A stretch of DNA of 64,000 nt. Origin: Adiantum capillus-veneris (Eukaryota > Streptophyta > Polypodiopsida > Polypodiales > Pteridaceae). Shown piece after piece: positions 11,997-24,559 of this stretch. The stretch is from the NCBI GenBank assembly GCA_014529385.2, contig CM043942.1:23880991-23944990 (forward strand), given 5' to 3'. Below the pieces are notes generated by a model, which saw nothing but the letters and a program-made list of their open reading frames with translations, was not told the DNA's origin and did not search any database. Position numbers and translations under genes: made by a program. Positions within the stretch are counted from its first letter, which is position 1. Each line of letters begins with the position of its first letter.

Positions 11997-13239
11997 TTGT
12001 AGTCTTCCCTAGTTGTTGCCTTGCTTTTTGGATAACCTAGATGCATGTATACATAACTTTTCTCTTTGCCTTTTGAGTGCTTGTCCAAAACTTTCTTCAG
12101 AATCTTCGCTGAAATTTACAAAAATTGCAAAAAAAATCTAAAATTTAGGTCAATTTTTTAAAAATTCAAGCCCTAAATTCCATAAGGTCTTTGAGTGTGA
12201 TTCTGGAGTATTTCTAGCTCAACCAATAGGAACCTCTCCGAGTAACCTATGTGCAGGTATGGTTGAATTTCAAGTCTGGGCAGGTGAAAGTGACTGTGGT
12301 AGCTACCACTGGTAAGCTTTTTCAACCTAGTCAATTCCTGCTGGTTGGTCACGGGGAGATGAGTCTATATACACCCTGTATGAAGTGTTTGGACACTTTT
12401 TGGCCTATGTTTCACCTCAGTGCCACAATTTGAACTTGGATTTCAGTTCTTGGGTAGTTTGAAGGTATTTTCCCTATCCAAATTGATTATGGAGGGTACA
12501 CCTGGGATCCTTGGGCTACTAGGGGTCAATTGGCACCACGTTTTCCAGATTCAAACATGTAGGGTCACTGCCACTTTGTGAGTTTTGAAGATTTTATGCT
12601 TCCTACAACTAGGGTTCCCTTTGTGGTGTCTTTAGCACCTATGGGTGACCTAAAATTTTGAGGTTTGACTTGTCAAAAGGCATTTTTTTTCTCGGTTCTA
12701 GTTCACTTAGGCAACTTGTTGGATCTGCCAAATTTTTAAAGCTTTTTTACCTGTGAAAATTGGATTTCGCAAGTACAAGGCTTGAGGATCTTGTTGGTAT
12801 GCTCTAGCGATGAAAATGTGTTAGGTGGTAGCAATTGCGATAGCTATCACTGATACTTTTTTTCTATCCAGTCAATTCATGTAGGTTCCTTACCTCGAGG
12901 GCTTCCTAATGACACCCAGTATCACTTAAATGACCACTTTTTGCCTTGGTTCCAATGTTTAAGTCCAAACTTAGCCAATTAGTTTAAAATTTGCTCTAAC
13001 TCACATTTGATGACTCAAACAACAACCGATATGTCCTTTTAAGGTATGTGCAAACAAGAATTTCTCTATTTGCACTTTCAACTCTCAAGTTATGCACATT
13101 CCTTGCATGTTCAGTCACTTTAAGCTGTCAAAAGTTGCAAGATGGCACTCAAAAGCAACTTTGTATGATCTATGCAACACCAAAACTAAGTCTTAACTTA
13201 AATACTACTCTTATCTCTAACCTAAAACAATAAAGTAAA
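11997..13239. other. no gene seen
   Basis: T-rich sequence without a usable frame. Two stretches about 540 bp apart (near 12297-12430 and 12832-12960) share short similar phrases, such as CCAGTCAATTC-like segments, and look like a much diverged duplication. This is probably old retroelement non-coding sequence. Confidence 0.3.
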
Positions 13240-15030
13240 AAACACAAAACAAAACAGAATAAAATGAAGTGATAGCGGGGTAAAAGGAACACATGACATT
13301 GAAGGAGGTACAAGCTTTTATGGGCTATTGTGGGTATTATCAATGATCCATATACACGTATGCAGTAGTTGTAAAACCTCTTTACCAATTGATTATAAAT
13401 TTTGATTGGATATAAGAACGTGAAAAAGCTTTTTGATAGCTTAAGAACTTTCTTGATATTGGCTCAATCTTAAAAGCTCCTTAATATTATTCCTCTTTTC
13501 ACTATAGGGATTGTTCAAATAGTGAGAAAACCTTCGATATTTGAGCAATTAAAATCTCTCTTACTTTTGGTAGGACATCTCTACAAATATGGTTCTGATC
13601 AAATATTCTGATTATGCATTGAGCAAAATTCCCTCCTGCATAACCTGTATCAAACTGCCAGAGGAAAGTAAGAGCCTTTGCCTTATCCTCAAAGCCAAAA
13701 AATGCATCTATCTAGCCCAAGCACATATATTCCAAACATTAGTCTTCACAATGAAAAATTGCAAGCTTATCAATGCTTGATGCAATTAGGTGTGTATTGG
13801 CCAAAGATGAAGAGGATGATTCATGAGTTATAAAAAACTGTAGAGCATGTAGTGTTAAACCACCACAAGATTACCATGTTTCAAGTCACAATGGCACCCA
13901 AGTGGAGTAGCTATATTATAGAGAATTTATGACACTTGAAACATTTCTAGAGGGATTGAGTAGATCAAGGATCAAAACGAAAGCCCAAGATTGCAAACTA
14001 ATTTCTAATCATCTCCATGAAAGGGGTAAAGATAGGCAATTGGAAATGTGTGCAACAGAAAGTAAGCATGGACCACTACTTCAACAAGTACATGCAAATC
14101 AAGTAGGAGGTCATTTTCTGCTGGAAAAAATAGCCAAAGTAGTAATATTTTGGTTTTCTACCTTTGTTATGGATGATAAAGCTTATGTCAAAAGATTTGA
14201 TGAATGCCAACATATCAAAATGCTGCCAAATGAGATGAAATGCCTTTACAACCTATGATGGGGGCAAAGGCTTTTGCAAAATGGAGAATTTACTTTGTGG
14301 GTCACATAGTTCTGTCTAGCTATCAACCACATGCAAAAAATATATTATTGTTGCTACCGATGATCTCACTAAGCGATTTGAAGCTAAAGCAACTTAAAAG
14401 AATGATGCTCAAATGATCACTATAGTTTTTACACAAGAATATCTTTAATCGCTTCCGCTATGCTCTTGGCTCCTCCCCTTCACAAATTAGGACCAAAAGC
14501 TACGTTGAGTCTTATGAGCATATCAAGTTTCTTACAAAACATCTATAAGAACAACTCCATTCAATATGGTCTTTGGCATTAAAGATATATTGCCTTTTGA
14601 ATTCTTAATTCTTACTATATGTGTAGCTAACAAATGAGAATGAACAGGCCATGAATTGTCAAAAAGGAATAATCAACTTGAATAGCTTGATGAAACACAT
14701 CTTAGAGGTTTCACGAGAATATATGCTTAGAAATGTTGTATGAAGGAATTACATGATCAACATGTGAAGAACAAAGAGTTTGCAATAGGTGATTATCTCT
14801 TGGTATGCACCTTAAAACAACACACCTTATCTCTTGATATGCACCTAAAATAACACACACACAAATTGAAAAAGCAGAGATATGGACTGGTTGTGGGCCA
14901 ATCTATATCACAAAGTGATGCCATCAAATTTGCTACATTAGAGGAAAAAGAAATTCCTAAATGGATCAATGGTTGAAGGCTTAAGGACACCTTCCATACA
15001 CATCAAAGATGCTTGAAAAGGCATATGCTA
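13240..15030 (+). mobile_element. decayed Ty3/gypsy pol fragment (RT/RNase H edge to integrase)
   Basis: With stops and shifts removed by eye, 13290-13420 resembles the FMGYCGYYRRFI linker between RT and RNase H. 13929-14258 contains an integrase zinc-binding-like stretch (HANQVGGHF, then AYVKRFDECQ). About 14550-14620 resembles TPFNMVFGI...LPFEF, found near the end of the integrase core, and 14860-15010 ends with a WINGWRLK-like tail typical of plant gypsy integrases. Catalytic residues cannot be mapped reliably. No LTR was found around it. It is unrelated in position to the other elements and looks much older. Confidence 0.7.
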
Positions 15031-18000
15031 CTAAAGAATGAAAGATCAAAGAGCAATGAAAATTTGCAAAAATCTACATTCTCAAGCAGACAGCTTATTT
15101 CCAGCCACCAAAACAAAAAGTGTAAACACAAACCTTTTCACCACAAGCATCAATTCATGCAATCCAAGTAACAAATGACTAGCTAGGAGGAATGGATGTC
15201 AAAGTCAAGTAACAAGAGACTAGTTAGAAGGAGTGGATGTTAAAGTCAATGTGCAATTACCTAACCGATGTTAGAAAGAGCATTAGTGGATAGTGAAGCC
15301 AGAAAATGTCATGTACTATTCCACTTATTGTTGAATGACCTTTAAATCTTTCGATTATAAGCAATTGAATCTGAAAGTAGCCAACAAAAGAATCATGATT
15401 AGTTGAGAATGTATGGATGTTAACACTAGTTTGGTACCAAAAAGGATACTTTTTTGTCCTTTTTCACTAATTTAAATAAAATGGCAAGAAAAAATCTCAA
15501 AATGTTAGCCAAAGTAATGATAAAAATTATAACCCCTCACTATTGTACATAGCTTCAATAGTAACTACACTCATGAAAAAATACCTATCAAAACAACTAT
15601 TGATATTTTAATAAAACCCATACTCTAGTATAAGAAAAAAATAAGCAGGGTGTGTGCAATATTTCACGGTACCTACTTATATATGTGCTTGATATTTCTG
15701 TAACTCTCATGTGAAAACAAAAAATCTTTGTGACTAGAATTAAATATAGAAATTCATGTGGGTCAAATATGCAACATTTGTGAATTCAATTTACAACCAC
15801 ATAAAACATTTAGTTCATCTAGATTTGCAATGTCATATGTTGCATATATACTAGATCTAAGACTCCATTACTTAAGGTGATACTATTTGATGGTTATGCA
15901 AGCCATACTTGGTGATTTATGTCATATCCTAAAAATTACTCATGTTAAAAAATTTATTTTTTATATATCAAAGATTAAACTATAATAAAGTCTAGTTTTG
16001 GATTTGTTTATTCATCTCACTTATTTGTATACGAATACCTCATATGGACACAATTGGAAAATCTATATGTTGGAGAGGGGGAATGGGAACACACCAGATA
16101 TAACAACACAGATGCCTCTCTATAGCCTAGAGTACTTACAACACCCTTGTCCACTAGAATTCACAATCAAAACAACACATCCTTGCAAATAAATTGCTGT
16201 TTGCATGCGTACAAATGCACACACGCTTTGCACCATCAACAGACAACATACCACACCAATTTTGTCTGACTCCAACAATCCCACAACGCACACCTCTCTC
16301 TCTCTTTCTCTTTCACATACACAAACGGATTAGGGTGGCACACATGTTCACACACATCAGCACCAAATGCAAAGACGAGAAAAGGAGAAAAGGGGAAGAA
16401 ACAACACAAAAATCGGCTATGGTTTACTTCAATTATGAAAAAATCACCATCTACAAGCGCCATGAAACTCAGCTACAATCCGACTTTGTTGTCACGACCT
16501 CAACTTTGTTGTCACGACCTCAACAAGCCCAAAAAATTGATCCTGACAGCCCTTGTCGTGCCCTCTTGATCTTAGAGTCCTCCTTCTTTTGCCCTCGTTG
16601 CACAGGCACAAAAGAGCCTCCCTCCTTAGATCTCTCCTTCTTCAAAAGACTCCGCCCAACTGCAAAAAAATGGCCCCTATATGGGCGTGTCACTGTCCGC
16701 TCTATTTTTGCCAACTTTCCATTTTTAACTTTTCCTTTTTTGTATGATCAATCCCTATCTTGGCTATCTTGCCCTTCAAGCCCCCGCCTGATCAACCCTT
16801 ATGGGAGCCCTGATGGCTCCCTGGTTGCTTCCCCACCATTGCTCCTCAAAAGGGTTTGGCGCCTTAGGGCGTGTGACCAACCCCTCTTAAGCTGCCACGT
16901 CAACATTTTTGCACAACACCACCAGTGGTCAACAATGGTTTTGAATGTTCCAACACCACCCAAAATCATCGAGAACGTCGTCGAAGCAACGCCCTGCATC
17001 ACCCACCATAGCTCACGCAAGGAGCTCCACAAGGGAGCTCTCTCCCCAAGCTACAACCAATAGGAGTACATGCTATAATATATATACCCCGGTCTTCTCC
17101 TACCCGCCTACACATATGAATAAAACCCATTTCCACATGGAAACCCAAGCTGCATTGGCCCTCCAAGGCTTCTAAAAACCATCAAAAAAGAAATCCTTAA
17201 ACTTCTTTTTTCCCCTTGCATTCTACTGTTTGCCATTTGGTTCTCAGTGAACTAACCACCGAACCATGAATTCCCACTAGAAACCCTCTTTACTGGCTAC
17301 AAACTATTAAAACCCTATCACGTTATGGTTTTGCCGTGCCCTTGAAGAACCCGTGCCAAAATGGCAAAAAATCATCCGATACCTCCCGACGGCTGGCAAC
17401 TATCGTCGAATTCAACCTTCAATACCTTGCCCGCTCAAATTTTGTTTGACAAAACCGTCAATTCCTATGGTCTTCTTATACCACATACTATGCATACAAA
17501 CCTTGGAAGGCTAAAAAAGCCTCAGATGGCACACTGGCCAAGACGACCAAACTGGCATAGAACTAGCCCTCAGTGAAACTTTAATTGGCAATCTCTTGGC
17601 AACCAGGACTCTGATTGTGGATCCGTAAAGACCAACATGTTCCACATCTCAAGTACTTCACATCTATGTGTTGAAACTAGCCCTGAACACCTATCCCTAC
17701 CTTCCCTGTCCGTCTAGGATTTGTAAACCACTTCAACCTTGAACCACCATATCTTGCAATTCATAGCTTCATTTAATGAGTGATTTGGACCAAATTCTAT
17801 AACACTTCAAGCACTAAATTCCAAGGCAAAAACAAGCATGTTGGACACCTTTAATTGCCATCCCATCTGGCCTAAAAAACCACATCAAGAATATATCTCC
17901 ATTGTCACTTGCCTGCCCAGGTCCTTTGTACGTGCGTCAACACTCCAGCTTACACCTTTAGGCATACACCTCCTTGCTTATGCCCTCTACTATGGTCGAC

Positions 18001-19244
18001 ACATTTTGGTTGCAGCAATGTCCACTTTCATTAGTTTTTCATAACAATCTTTGTTTTGCAAGAAATTATGCACTATAATAATTTTAAATGAGTTTAAATT
18101 ACAATATGCTTGTGAGTTTAAAACATTAAAAAATGCTTACTTGATGGGTCTTGGCCTATAGATATGTTATAGACCTTAAGTTATCCCCATAACCTCATCA
18201 TGTTAATGAAAGAGGCCTTGAAAGACCAAAATTTTCCTCTTATGAGCATTTCCAAGATTTGGGTTTTTATATTATAACAAATATCTAACCTAAGAACTCT
18301 TATGAAGCTCAAATTCTTGTTATGATAAGTTATCCACAAACCTTGAAATCTATGAAAAGGATTATTTTAATGAGAAGTTATATTCATTATATGGAAATTT
18401 TGTTACAACTGCACTAAATTTTTATCATTTTTCCATCTTAAAACTTATCCTCATAATCTTAATATGGTATTAATTTTGGCAAAATAAAAATTGACTATGT
18501 TCATCACCTCATCTGACCTAAGGCACAAACATGACCTATAAATCGTGTTTCTAGATTCACCAAATAATTATGACAATTTGATGTGAAATGGGACATTTTA
18601 GTGTCTTGGGACACTTGAGTGTCCCATTACAGAACTAGTGTTAACATCCACATTGCTACTCAAAGTTGTCCACATTACTTTCACATCAAGGCTAGTAGTG
18701 ACATTAGGAAACCAATCATTCTAGGAGTACATTGGATCTATATAAATCAAGCGATACCAAATTGGTCAAAGGACACCTTACAATTTTGTTGCGGGAGTGA
18801 ATCACACCACCAATAAAGTGCATGCAACACTACCTAGATCAACATAATGTCAATCGAGGACACAAATGATACAATAGGCACACGAAGGCAATCTCTCTAG
18901 CTTGTCAAGTTGATCCATCCCACACATCCAACACTTTGAAAGGCCAACTAAACCAAAATCAAGAATCTCACAGCTCTCAACTACACCACCCAACCCACAT
19001 ACACACAAACGGAAGGAGACTCACCAAATCATACCAAAATCATACGAAACTTAAGGAACACCATCCCCTCACAAGGATATACCTGCCCCAAAGCCTCTAG
19101 ACTCAAAATCCTCACTCCAAACCCATCTGATGCAAACGCGTATGAAGACAGAGTAAACTTTTGAAAGTGCCCAAAATTAAAATCTATGAGTACATATGTG
19201 TAGCTTATGTCGCCATGATTTTAAAGACTACTTGCTCGCACAAT
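15031..19244. other. non-coding, probable old repeat sequence
   Basis: No recognisable domain occurs here. The longest open frame (16194-17063) is proline- and serine-rich in a C-rich stretch and has no family resemblance, so I do not call it. A TATATATA tract near 17078-17090 lies within the region. 16060-16440 resembles 62385-62790 (listed separately), and 16483-16524 is a 20-bp unit repeated twice. Confidence 0.35.
16060..16440 (+). repeat. dispersed repeat, copy 1
   Basis: This segment follows the same order of short phrases as 62385-62790: GGGAACACACC, ATGCCTCTCTATAG, CAACACC, CCACTAGAA, a CT-rich CACCTCTCTCT stretch and an AAAGGGG-rich end. The copies are strongly diverged. It could be part of an LTR or of a non-autonomous element, but I find no ends. 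Confidence 0.4.
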
Positions 19245-19489
19245 TGTTGAAGATGATGAAACAAGAAACAGAAGGAAGACAACAACTCAGAGTAGGAAGA
19301 AGATGGAGAAGGAGAAGACACAGAGCTTGCGTACGAGATCTCTGTAGTCTCTCTCTCTGTATTAGAATAATAGTGTATATAAACTCAGAGCTACAAAGCT
19401 TATATGAAACCCTAAGAGATAAGGTGTTCTTTCACACCAGATGTCCAGGGGGAAAAACCCAGTGGGAGAAAAGTGCCCCTGGTGAAGCA
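19245..19489 (-). repeat. 3' LTR of the truncated copia element
   Basis: On the + strand it runs TGTTGAAG to GTGAAGCA, the expected TG..CA ends. It contains TATATAAAC and CCCTAAGAG-type promoter and R-region phrases identical in the other LTR. Its right edge abuts the truncated RT frame directly. Confidence 0.88.
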
Positions 19490-19763
19490 TATCATCCACA
19501 TAAAGTGTTAGCATAATGAGAACTCCATCTCTCTTTTTGACATACAAAGTACTTTCTGTTGGACTATTCTGAAATCCCTGGCCAATCAAATAAGTATGTA
19601 TCTTCTCATACCATGCTCTTGGAGCCTGTTTGAGACCATACAAAGCTTTACGCAATCTACATACCTTTTTCTCTTGACCTTTTACAACAAAACCACTTGG
19701 TTGAATTACATAAACTTCTTCCTACAAATCACCATTCAAAAAAGCAGTTTTGATATCCAATTA
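19362..19763 (-). pseudogene. copia RT 3' segment with two stops, truncated
   Basis: This continues the pol frame past TAA at 19761-19763. It reads the LDIKTAFLNGDL strand (first RT aspartate), a TAG about 40 bases further, then ALYGLKQAPRAWY and finally TLYVDDM (the catalytic YVDD). It then runs out of RT and into LTR sequence. The thumb, connection and RNase H are absent, so no functional polymerase is possible. Confidence 0.85.
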
Positions 19764-22124
19764 CTGATGCACTTTCCAACCATGATAAGCAGCAATTGCA
19801 ACTAGTGATCTAACTGTGGACGCACGAGAAGTAGGAGCAAAGGTTTCATCATAATTTATGCCTTTCTGTTGCGCATAGCCTTTTGCCACAAGCCTTGCTT
19901 TGTGCCTGTCAACAGTACCATCTTGTTTCCTTTTTACCTTAAAAACCCACTTTGTACCAATAGGCTTTTTACCTGTAGGCAAGTCCACTAGATCCCATGT
20001 ATGATTCTTATGAATAGAATCAATTTCTTGCTGCATAGCATCTTTCCACTGAACACACTCTAAAGCTTGTTCAAATGAATCAGGCTCATCTGCATCACAA
20101 AGAGTGCTAAAGCAAGCCAAATCTACTTGCTCTCTGCTAAAAGTAGTACCAGCACGTGTTTTTCGTGGCAACGGTGCATCCAACTTGCTATCCTGCAAAG
20201 TTTTTTGAACCCATTTAGGCAAGGTTCTTTCTTCCCTGAGAACTTCTTGCTCTTCATGCACAATTTCCTCTACATCATGAGGTGTCACATGCTGATCAAA
20301 AGATTGATCAAGATTATCAACCTGTTGTGATTCTTGATTCTCCACAAAAGAAGGAATCAAACCTTCAAATACATCATGTGTGTGCATATGAGGTACATCA
20401 AAAGCAACCATAGGTTGAGCAGTAGTTTCTACAAAAATTACATCACGACTTTCAAAAATCTTGTTTGTAGCAGGATTGTAAAGTCTATAACCTTTACTTC
20501 CACTACTGTACCCCACAAATATACATTTGATTGCCTTATCATCAAGCTTCCCACGTAACTGCTGAGGGGTGTGAGCATAAGCAAGACAACCAAAAACACG
20601 AAGATAACTGACTGAAGGTTTTCTGTCATACCAAGCTTCATATGGAGTAATGGTCTTCAAGGCACGAGTAGGACACCTGTTCAAAACATGTGCTGCACAA
20701 GCAACTGCCTCCATCCATAGCTTATGAGGCAAACTCTTAGCCTTGAGCATACATCTAGCCGTCTCCATTAAAAACCTGTTCTTCCTTTCTGCAACACCAT
20801 TCTGTTGTGGTGTGTATGGCATAGTGCATTGGTGTTTAATGCCTTTCTTTCCGAAAAAATCCTTAAATGCACCTGACATGTATTCACCTCCTCGATCAGT
20901 ACGAAGAGTCTGTACTTTGCAACCTGTTTCATTTTCAACCATGGCGACATAATGTTGAAAAACTGCAAACACATCTGAGTTTGCTTTGAGTGGATACACC
21001 CAACAAAACCTGGAAAAGTCATCAATGAAGGTCACAAAATAAAGGTTGTTTCCTATAGATGGCGTCCTCATAGGACCACATACATAACTGTGTACAAGCT
21101 GCAACTTTCGTGTCGCTCTAACTGAACCATCCTGCGAAAATGCAAATCTGTGCATCTTTCCAAGAACGCAACCTTCACATACATGTCTCGGTGGCATCTC
21201 CAATAAAGACAAATCATGCACCATATTATGACGTTGTAAAGTCATCAAACTGCCATAACTAACATGCCCAAATCTAGCATGCCACAACTCAGCATCCTGC
21301 ATGGCCTGAGTCTTTGTTTCTACAATACATACTTGAATCTGCTTTTCATAACGATCTAGCACAAATAGTCCATTTTCCAGCGTACCTGTAGTGATAAGAG
21401 AATAACCATTCTCTCGATCTCGTACAACACATCTGTCATCCTCAAAAATGACCCGAAGACCATTTTTTGCAAGAGAGGATGCAGACAACAAATTCTTCTT
21501 GATCCTTGGAACATATAAGACATCTGGCAAGCATAAATCTGAACCATCTGAAATGGTAATCAAAATCTTACCAACGCCTTTGATTGGATAAGAAGCATTA
21601 TTTGCACATGTCACCTTCTTTCCTGCTGGAGCTGCATCCAATGAACAAAACAAATCCTTCCTTGAAGTAATATGCCTGGATGCACCACTATCAAAGTACC
21701 AAATCATTTGTGTCTTGTCAACACTGTACGCAGAAAAATCTGAACATACTACGAAAGCATAAGAATCCTGCACAAAGTTTGCAGACTCTTCTTTAGCTGT
21801 AGAAGAATCACCAGAAGCTGAAACAACCAAACTTGACTCTTTCTTCTTTTCTTTAGCAATTCGCTTTTTACACTCACTAATGTAGTGACCAGGTTTCTTG
21901 CAGTAGTGACATTTACCTTTCTTCTTGGACTTGTCGAAATCACCTTTAGACTTCTCTGAAGATTGTCCTGCACTAGACTTGGAGTAATGAGCACTCTCTT
22001 TACCCTTGTTTTTGTTCTGTACAACAAGAGCATGATCCATACCATCCACCTGTAAAGACTTGTTCTTACGTGATTGATCCTCCTGCAATAGCAAAGCCAC
22101 TAACTCTTCAAAATGAAGAGGCAC
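19761..22124 (-). pseudogene. copia pol: knuckle, protease, integrase, RT start
   Basis: 787 codons read without a break. A CCHC zinc knuckle lies at residues 72-85, a retropepsin D-S-G-A at about 145-148, and the integrase zinc-binding HHCC at about 282-319. The integrase core has D410 (RTDRGGE) and E447 (NGVAERKN). RT begins in the WVFKVK...DGTVDRHKARLVAKG stretch near 690. The first integrase core position, normally D in H-S-D-x-C-G-P, is Y347 (codon 21084-21086, TAT), so the DDE triad is incomplete. The frame stays in register with gag upstream and with the RT fragment downstream. The polyprotein would make enzymes for cDNA synthesis and insertion, but it is dead here. Confidence 0.92.
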
Positions 22125-22133
22125 GGGATTAGC

Positions 22134-22733
22134 TCACAAAGACAGAGTCAAAGAAGTCTGAAAAGTCAAATAAGATGGTGGTAGTGAATTGAGTGTTTTG
22201 GAAACCAAGTCCTTCTCTGGAATCACTTCATCAATGCTAAGCAATTGCTCTTTAATATCCCTGATTTTTGTAAGATGCTCGATAATATCGTCACCTTCGT
22301 CCATCTGTATTTTGTCAAGTTGTTTCTTCAAAAACTCTATTCTGGCAACGTTTCTTCCTCCAAACATAGCTTGCAGAGTGTTCCAAGCATCCTCAGAAGT
22401 TCTGCAAGATCTGATATGTGGTGTGATTGTCCTCTTTATGGTTAAGGCAATCACAGCCATAGCCTGTGCATCTTTAGTATCCCATCTCTTTTGCTCTGGA
22501 GTGACTTGTGAGGGTCCTGCACCAACAGTTGCACCACGACCGGGCGTGGCAGGTGCAATGCTACCTGGACGAACTTCATCTCTAGATACATAATCCCACA
22601 ATCCTTTACCAACCAAAACATTTTTGGCTATAAAAGACCAAAGAGAATAGTTGGTACCATCCAATTTGTCTTCGGATGTAAACGCACCAAAAATCTCTTT
22701 CTCCGTAGATTGAGCCATACTGTGGATGCACAC
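22134..22733 (-). pseudogene. copia gag (capsid) part, cut by one TGA
   Basis: 199 codons begin MCIHSMAQSTEKEIF; the second methionine fits the family better as the start. The body matches the copia gag/UBN2 type: LDGTNYSLWSF, then DAWNTLQAMFGG, then LKKQLDKIQMDEGDDI and LNSLPPSY. The frame ends at TGA (22134-22136), and the pol frame resumes in the same phase with only a few codons between. A single C-to-T change from CGA at that codon would explain it. It would encode the virus-like particle coat. Confidence 0.9.
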
Positions 22734-23100
22734 AAGAGAGCAAAAGAACCTCCAAGAGATTCACAAATATCCTCTCCAATCCAAGCAAAACTCTACACAA
22801 AATCACAGCACAAAGCTAAGACAAGCTGCTTCCCAAAAGAACTATTTACCTGAAGAAAATATGTCAAAAAGCACACCCTCTTGATCTAAACGCCTCCGAA
22901 AAGTAACTTCTGCTACACTGCTCAGAACAAAATTCTGAGGGCTCGAACAGCTTCGAAAGGGGGGTAAAGCCCCACGGCGCCTGATCATAATACTCTCGGA
23001 ACGTCGAGGATGCTCCCACGAGCAAATTTTCCGAAAACTGCCTGAAAACTGCGATTACGCGCGCGGATGCGAAAATGCAAGTAGAGGCTCTGGAAATCAC

Positions 23101-23117
23101 CTTGCTCTGATACCAAT
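23101..23117 (-). other. primer-binding site, initiator tRNA-Met type
   Basis: Read on the minus strand, the sequence next to the 5' LTR is ATTGGTATCAGAGC, with TGGTATCAGAGC complementary to the 3' end of initiator tRNA-Met, the standard plant copia primer. It fixes the element's orientation as minus. Confidence 0.92.
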
Positions 23118-23364
23118 TGTTGAAGATGATGAAACAGGAAATAGAAGGAAGACAACAACTCAAAGTAGGAAGAAGATGGAGAAGGAGAAGACACAGAGCT
23201 TGCGTACGAGATCTCTGTAGTCTCTCTCTCTCTGTATTAGAACAATAGTGTATATAAACTCAAAGCTACAAAGCTTATATGAAACCCTAAGAGATAAGGT
23301 GTCCTTTCATACCAGATGTCCAGGGGGAAAAACCTAGTGGGAGAAAAGTGCCCCTGGTGAAGCG
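23118..23364 (-). repeat. 5' LTR of the truncated copia element
   Basis: Matches the LTR at 19245-19489 along its whole length and diverges after GTGAAGC. On the minus strand it would drive transcription of gag-pol. Confidence 0.88.
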
Positions 23365-23575
23365 CGTATACACACTAACACTAATACATGTCTACAACAA
23401 TTACACATTGTTTGATACACTTATGACCACAAATAGCTCGTAGATGTGTTAGCACGTGTGCTCCATTTTGTGTGGAATGCTTGGCGTTGTTGCGTAACTC
23501 TCTCCGAGACTATCGTAATGGTGCAGTCGGATCTCCAAGGCGATGAGCAAGCAAGGAGTAGTGTGAGGATGTAGC

Positions 23576-23651
<76 letters not shown>

Positions 23652-24559
23652 TCTCACACACAGTCGACGGTAGCACAATACCTTGATTAAGATAAAAGTC
23701 TTGTTTACAAAATGACCTAGGTACCTTGTATACTAAGGCTACCATGGGTTAAATCAAAATAGAGTTTAATGGGTCTAATGGATTTGTATTTACAATCTGG
23801 AAGTGCCATCACACCCTGGCTTCTACAACTAGAATACCTACTCATTACAAATGATGTTTTTAATTATAATCCACATCATTTCATAACTCTCAAAAAATAA
23901 GACTTTGGTACAAAAATTGAGATGCCGTACCGTTGACCCATGGGTCAACAATGATCTACCACACAAAGTACCATTGACATCAACATATCACATATGACTG
24001 GAACTGAGGATGAATATAGATTTCAAACCCTTCAAAAGTATATGCAGATATCTAATAAGCTACTACAACAAAGTCCACATCTGTTTGGTGCCTATACATC
24101 GTGAGAAGATCAACCACACCAACCCAAGGAATGATGGGTATGGTTGTAAAATAAACGACAACTAAAAACACTAGGTCAACTTCAATGGAGCCCAAAAGTT
24201 CAAACAACAAAGAGTCAAATTGGTATGACAAAAGAAAGAACCCATAGTACATGTGAGCCACTGGGTAATTGGTCATGCAAATCAATCTTGACTCCCAATA
24301 TCAACCAAGGTATGGAGACCCAAATATAGTAATGCCAACTACCACCAATTGAGCCTACCATAAAGGAAAGAGGACTACGATTGAAAATATTACACTTCAA
24401 AACACAAATCAACAAACACAATGTCATAAAATCTAATATCTAACTAACCCAAATGATTTCTCATATTCATGTAATGAAAATGGCCTATTAACTTTGAGAG
24501 TAGCGGAGATTAGAGATAGCACCTTTGTGGAATTACTTTGTGAGCATAGAGGGTGAACT
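23365..24559. other. no gene seen; CT microsatellite
   Basis: A pure CT run of about 70 bp lies at 23579-23650. 24419-24470 is an inverted copy of the central part of the palindrome at 26354-26843 (shared phrase TGTCATAAAATCTAATAT). No coding sequence was recognised. Confidence 0.45.

Larger units (their letters stand above)
19245..23364 (-). mobile_element. Ty1/copia LTR retrotransposon, internally truncated
   Basis: Two direct repeats of about 245 bp (19245-19489 and 23118-23364) flank a minus-strand gag-pol. The primer site lies next to the right-hand (5') LTR. Order on the minus strand is gag, zinc knuckle, protease, integrase, RT, which is the copia order. The RT stops immediately after the YVDD motif and joins the 3' LTR, so the rest of RT, RNase H and the polypurine tract are missing. 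By my count the LTRs differ at about nine positions plus a 2-bp indel. No target duplication was found at the outer ends. Confidence 0.93.

Noticed and set aside
16194-17063. 289-codon open frame on the + strand
   Set aside because: Low-complexity C-rich sequence, no recognisable motif, and the stretch falls in an old dispersed repeat; openness is explained by base composition.
22189-22593. + strand frame of 134 codons opposite copia gag
   Set aside because: Antisense shadow of the gag frame, whose motifs are clear on the minus strand.
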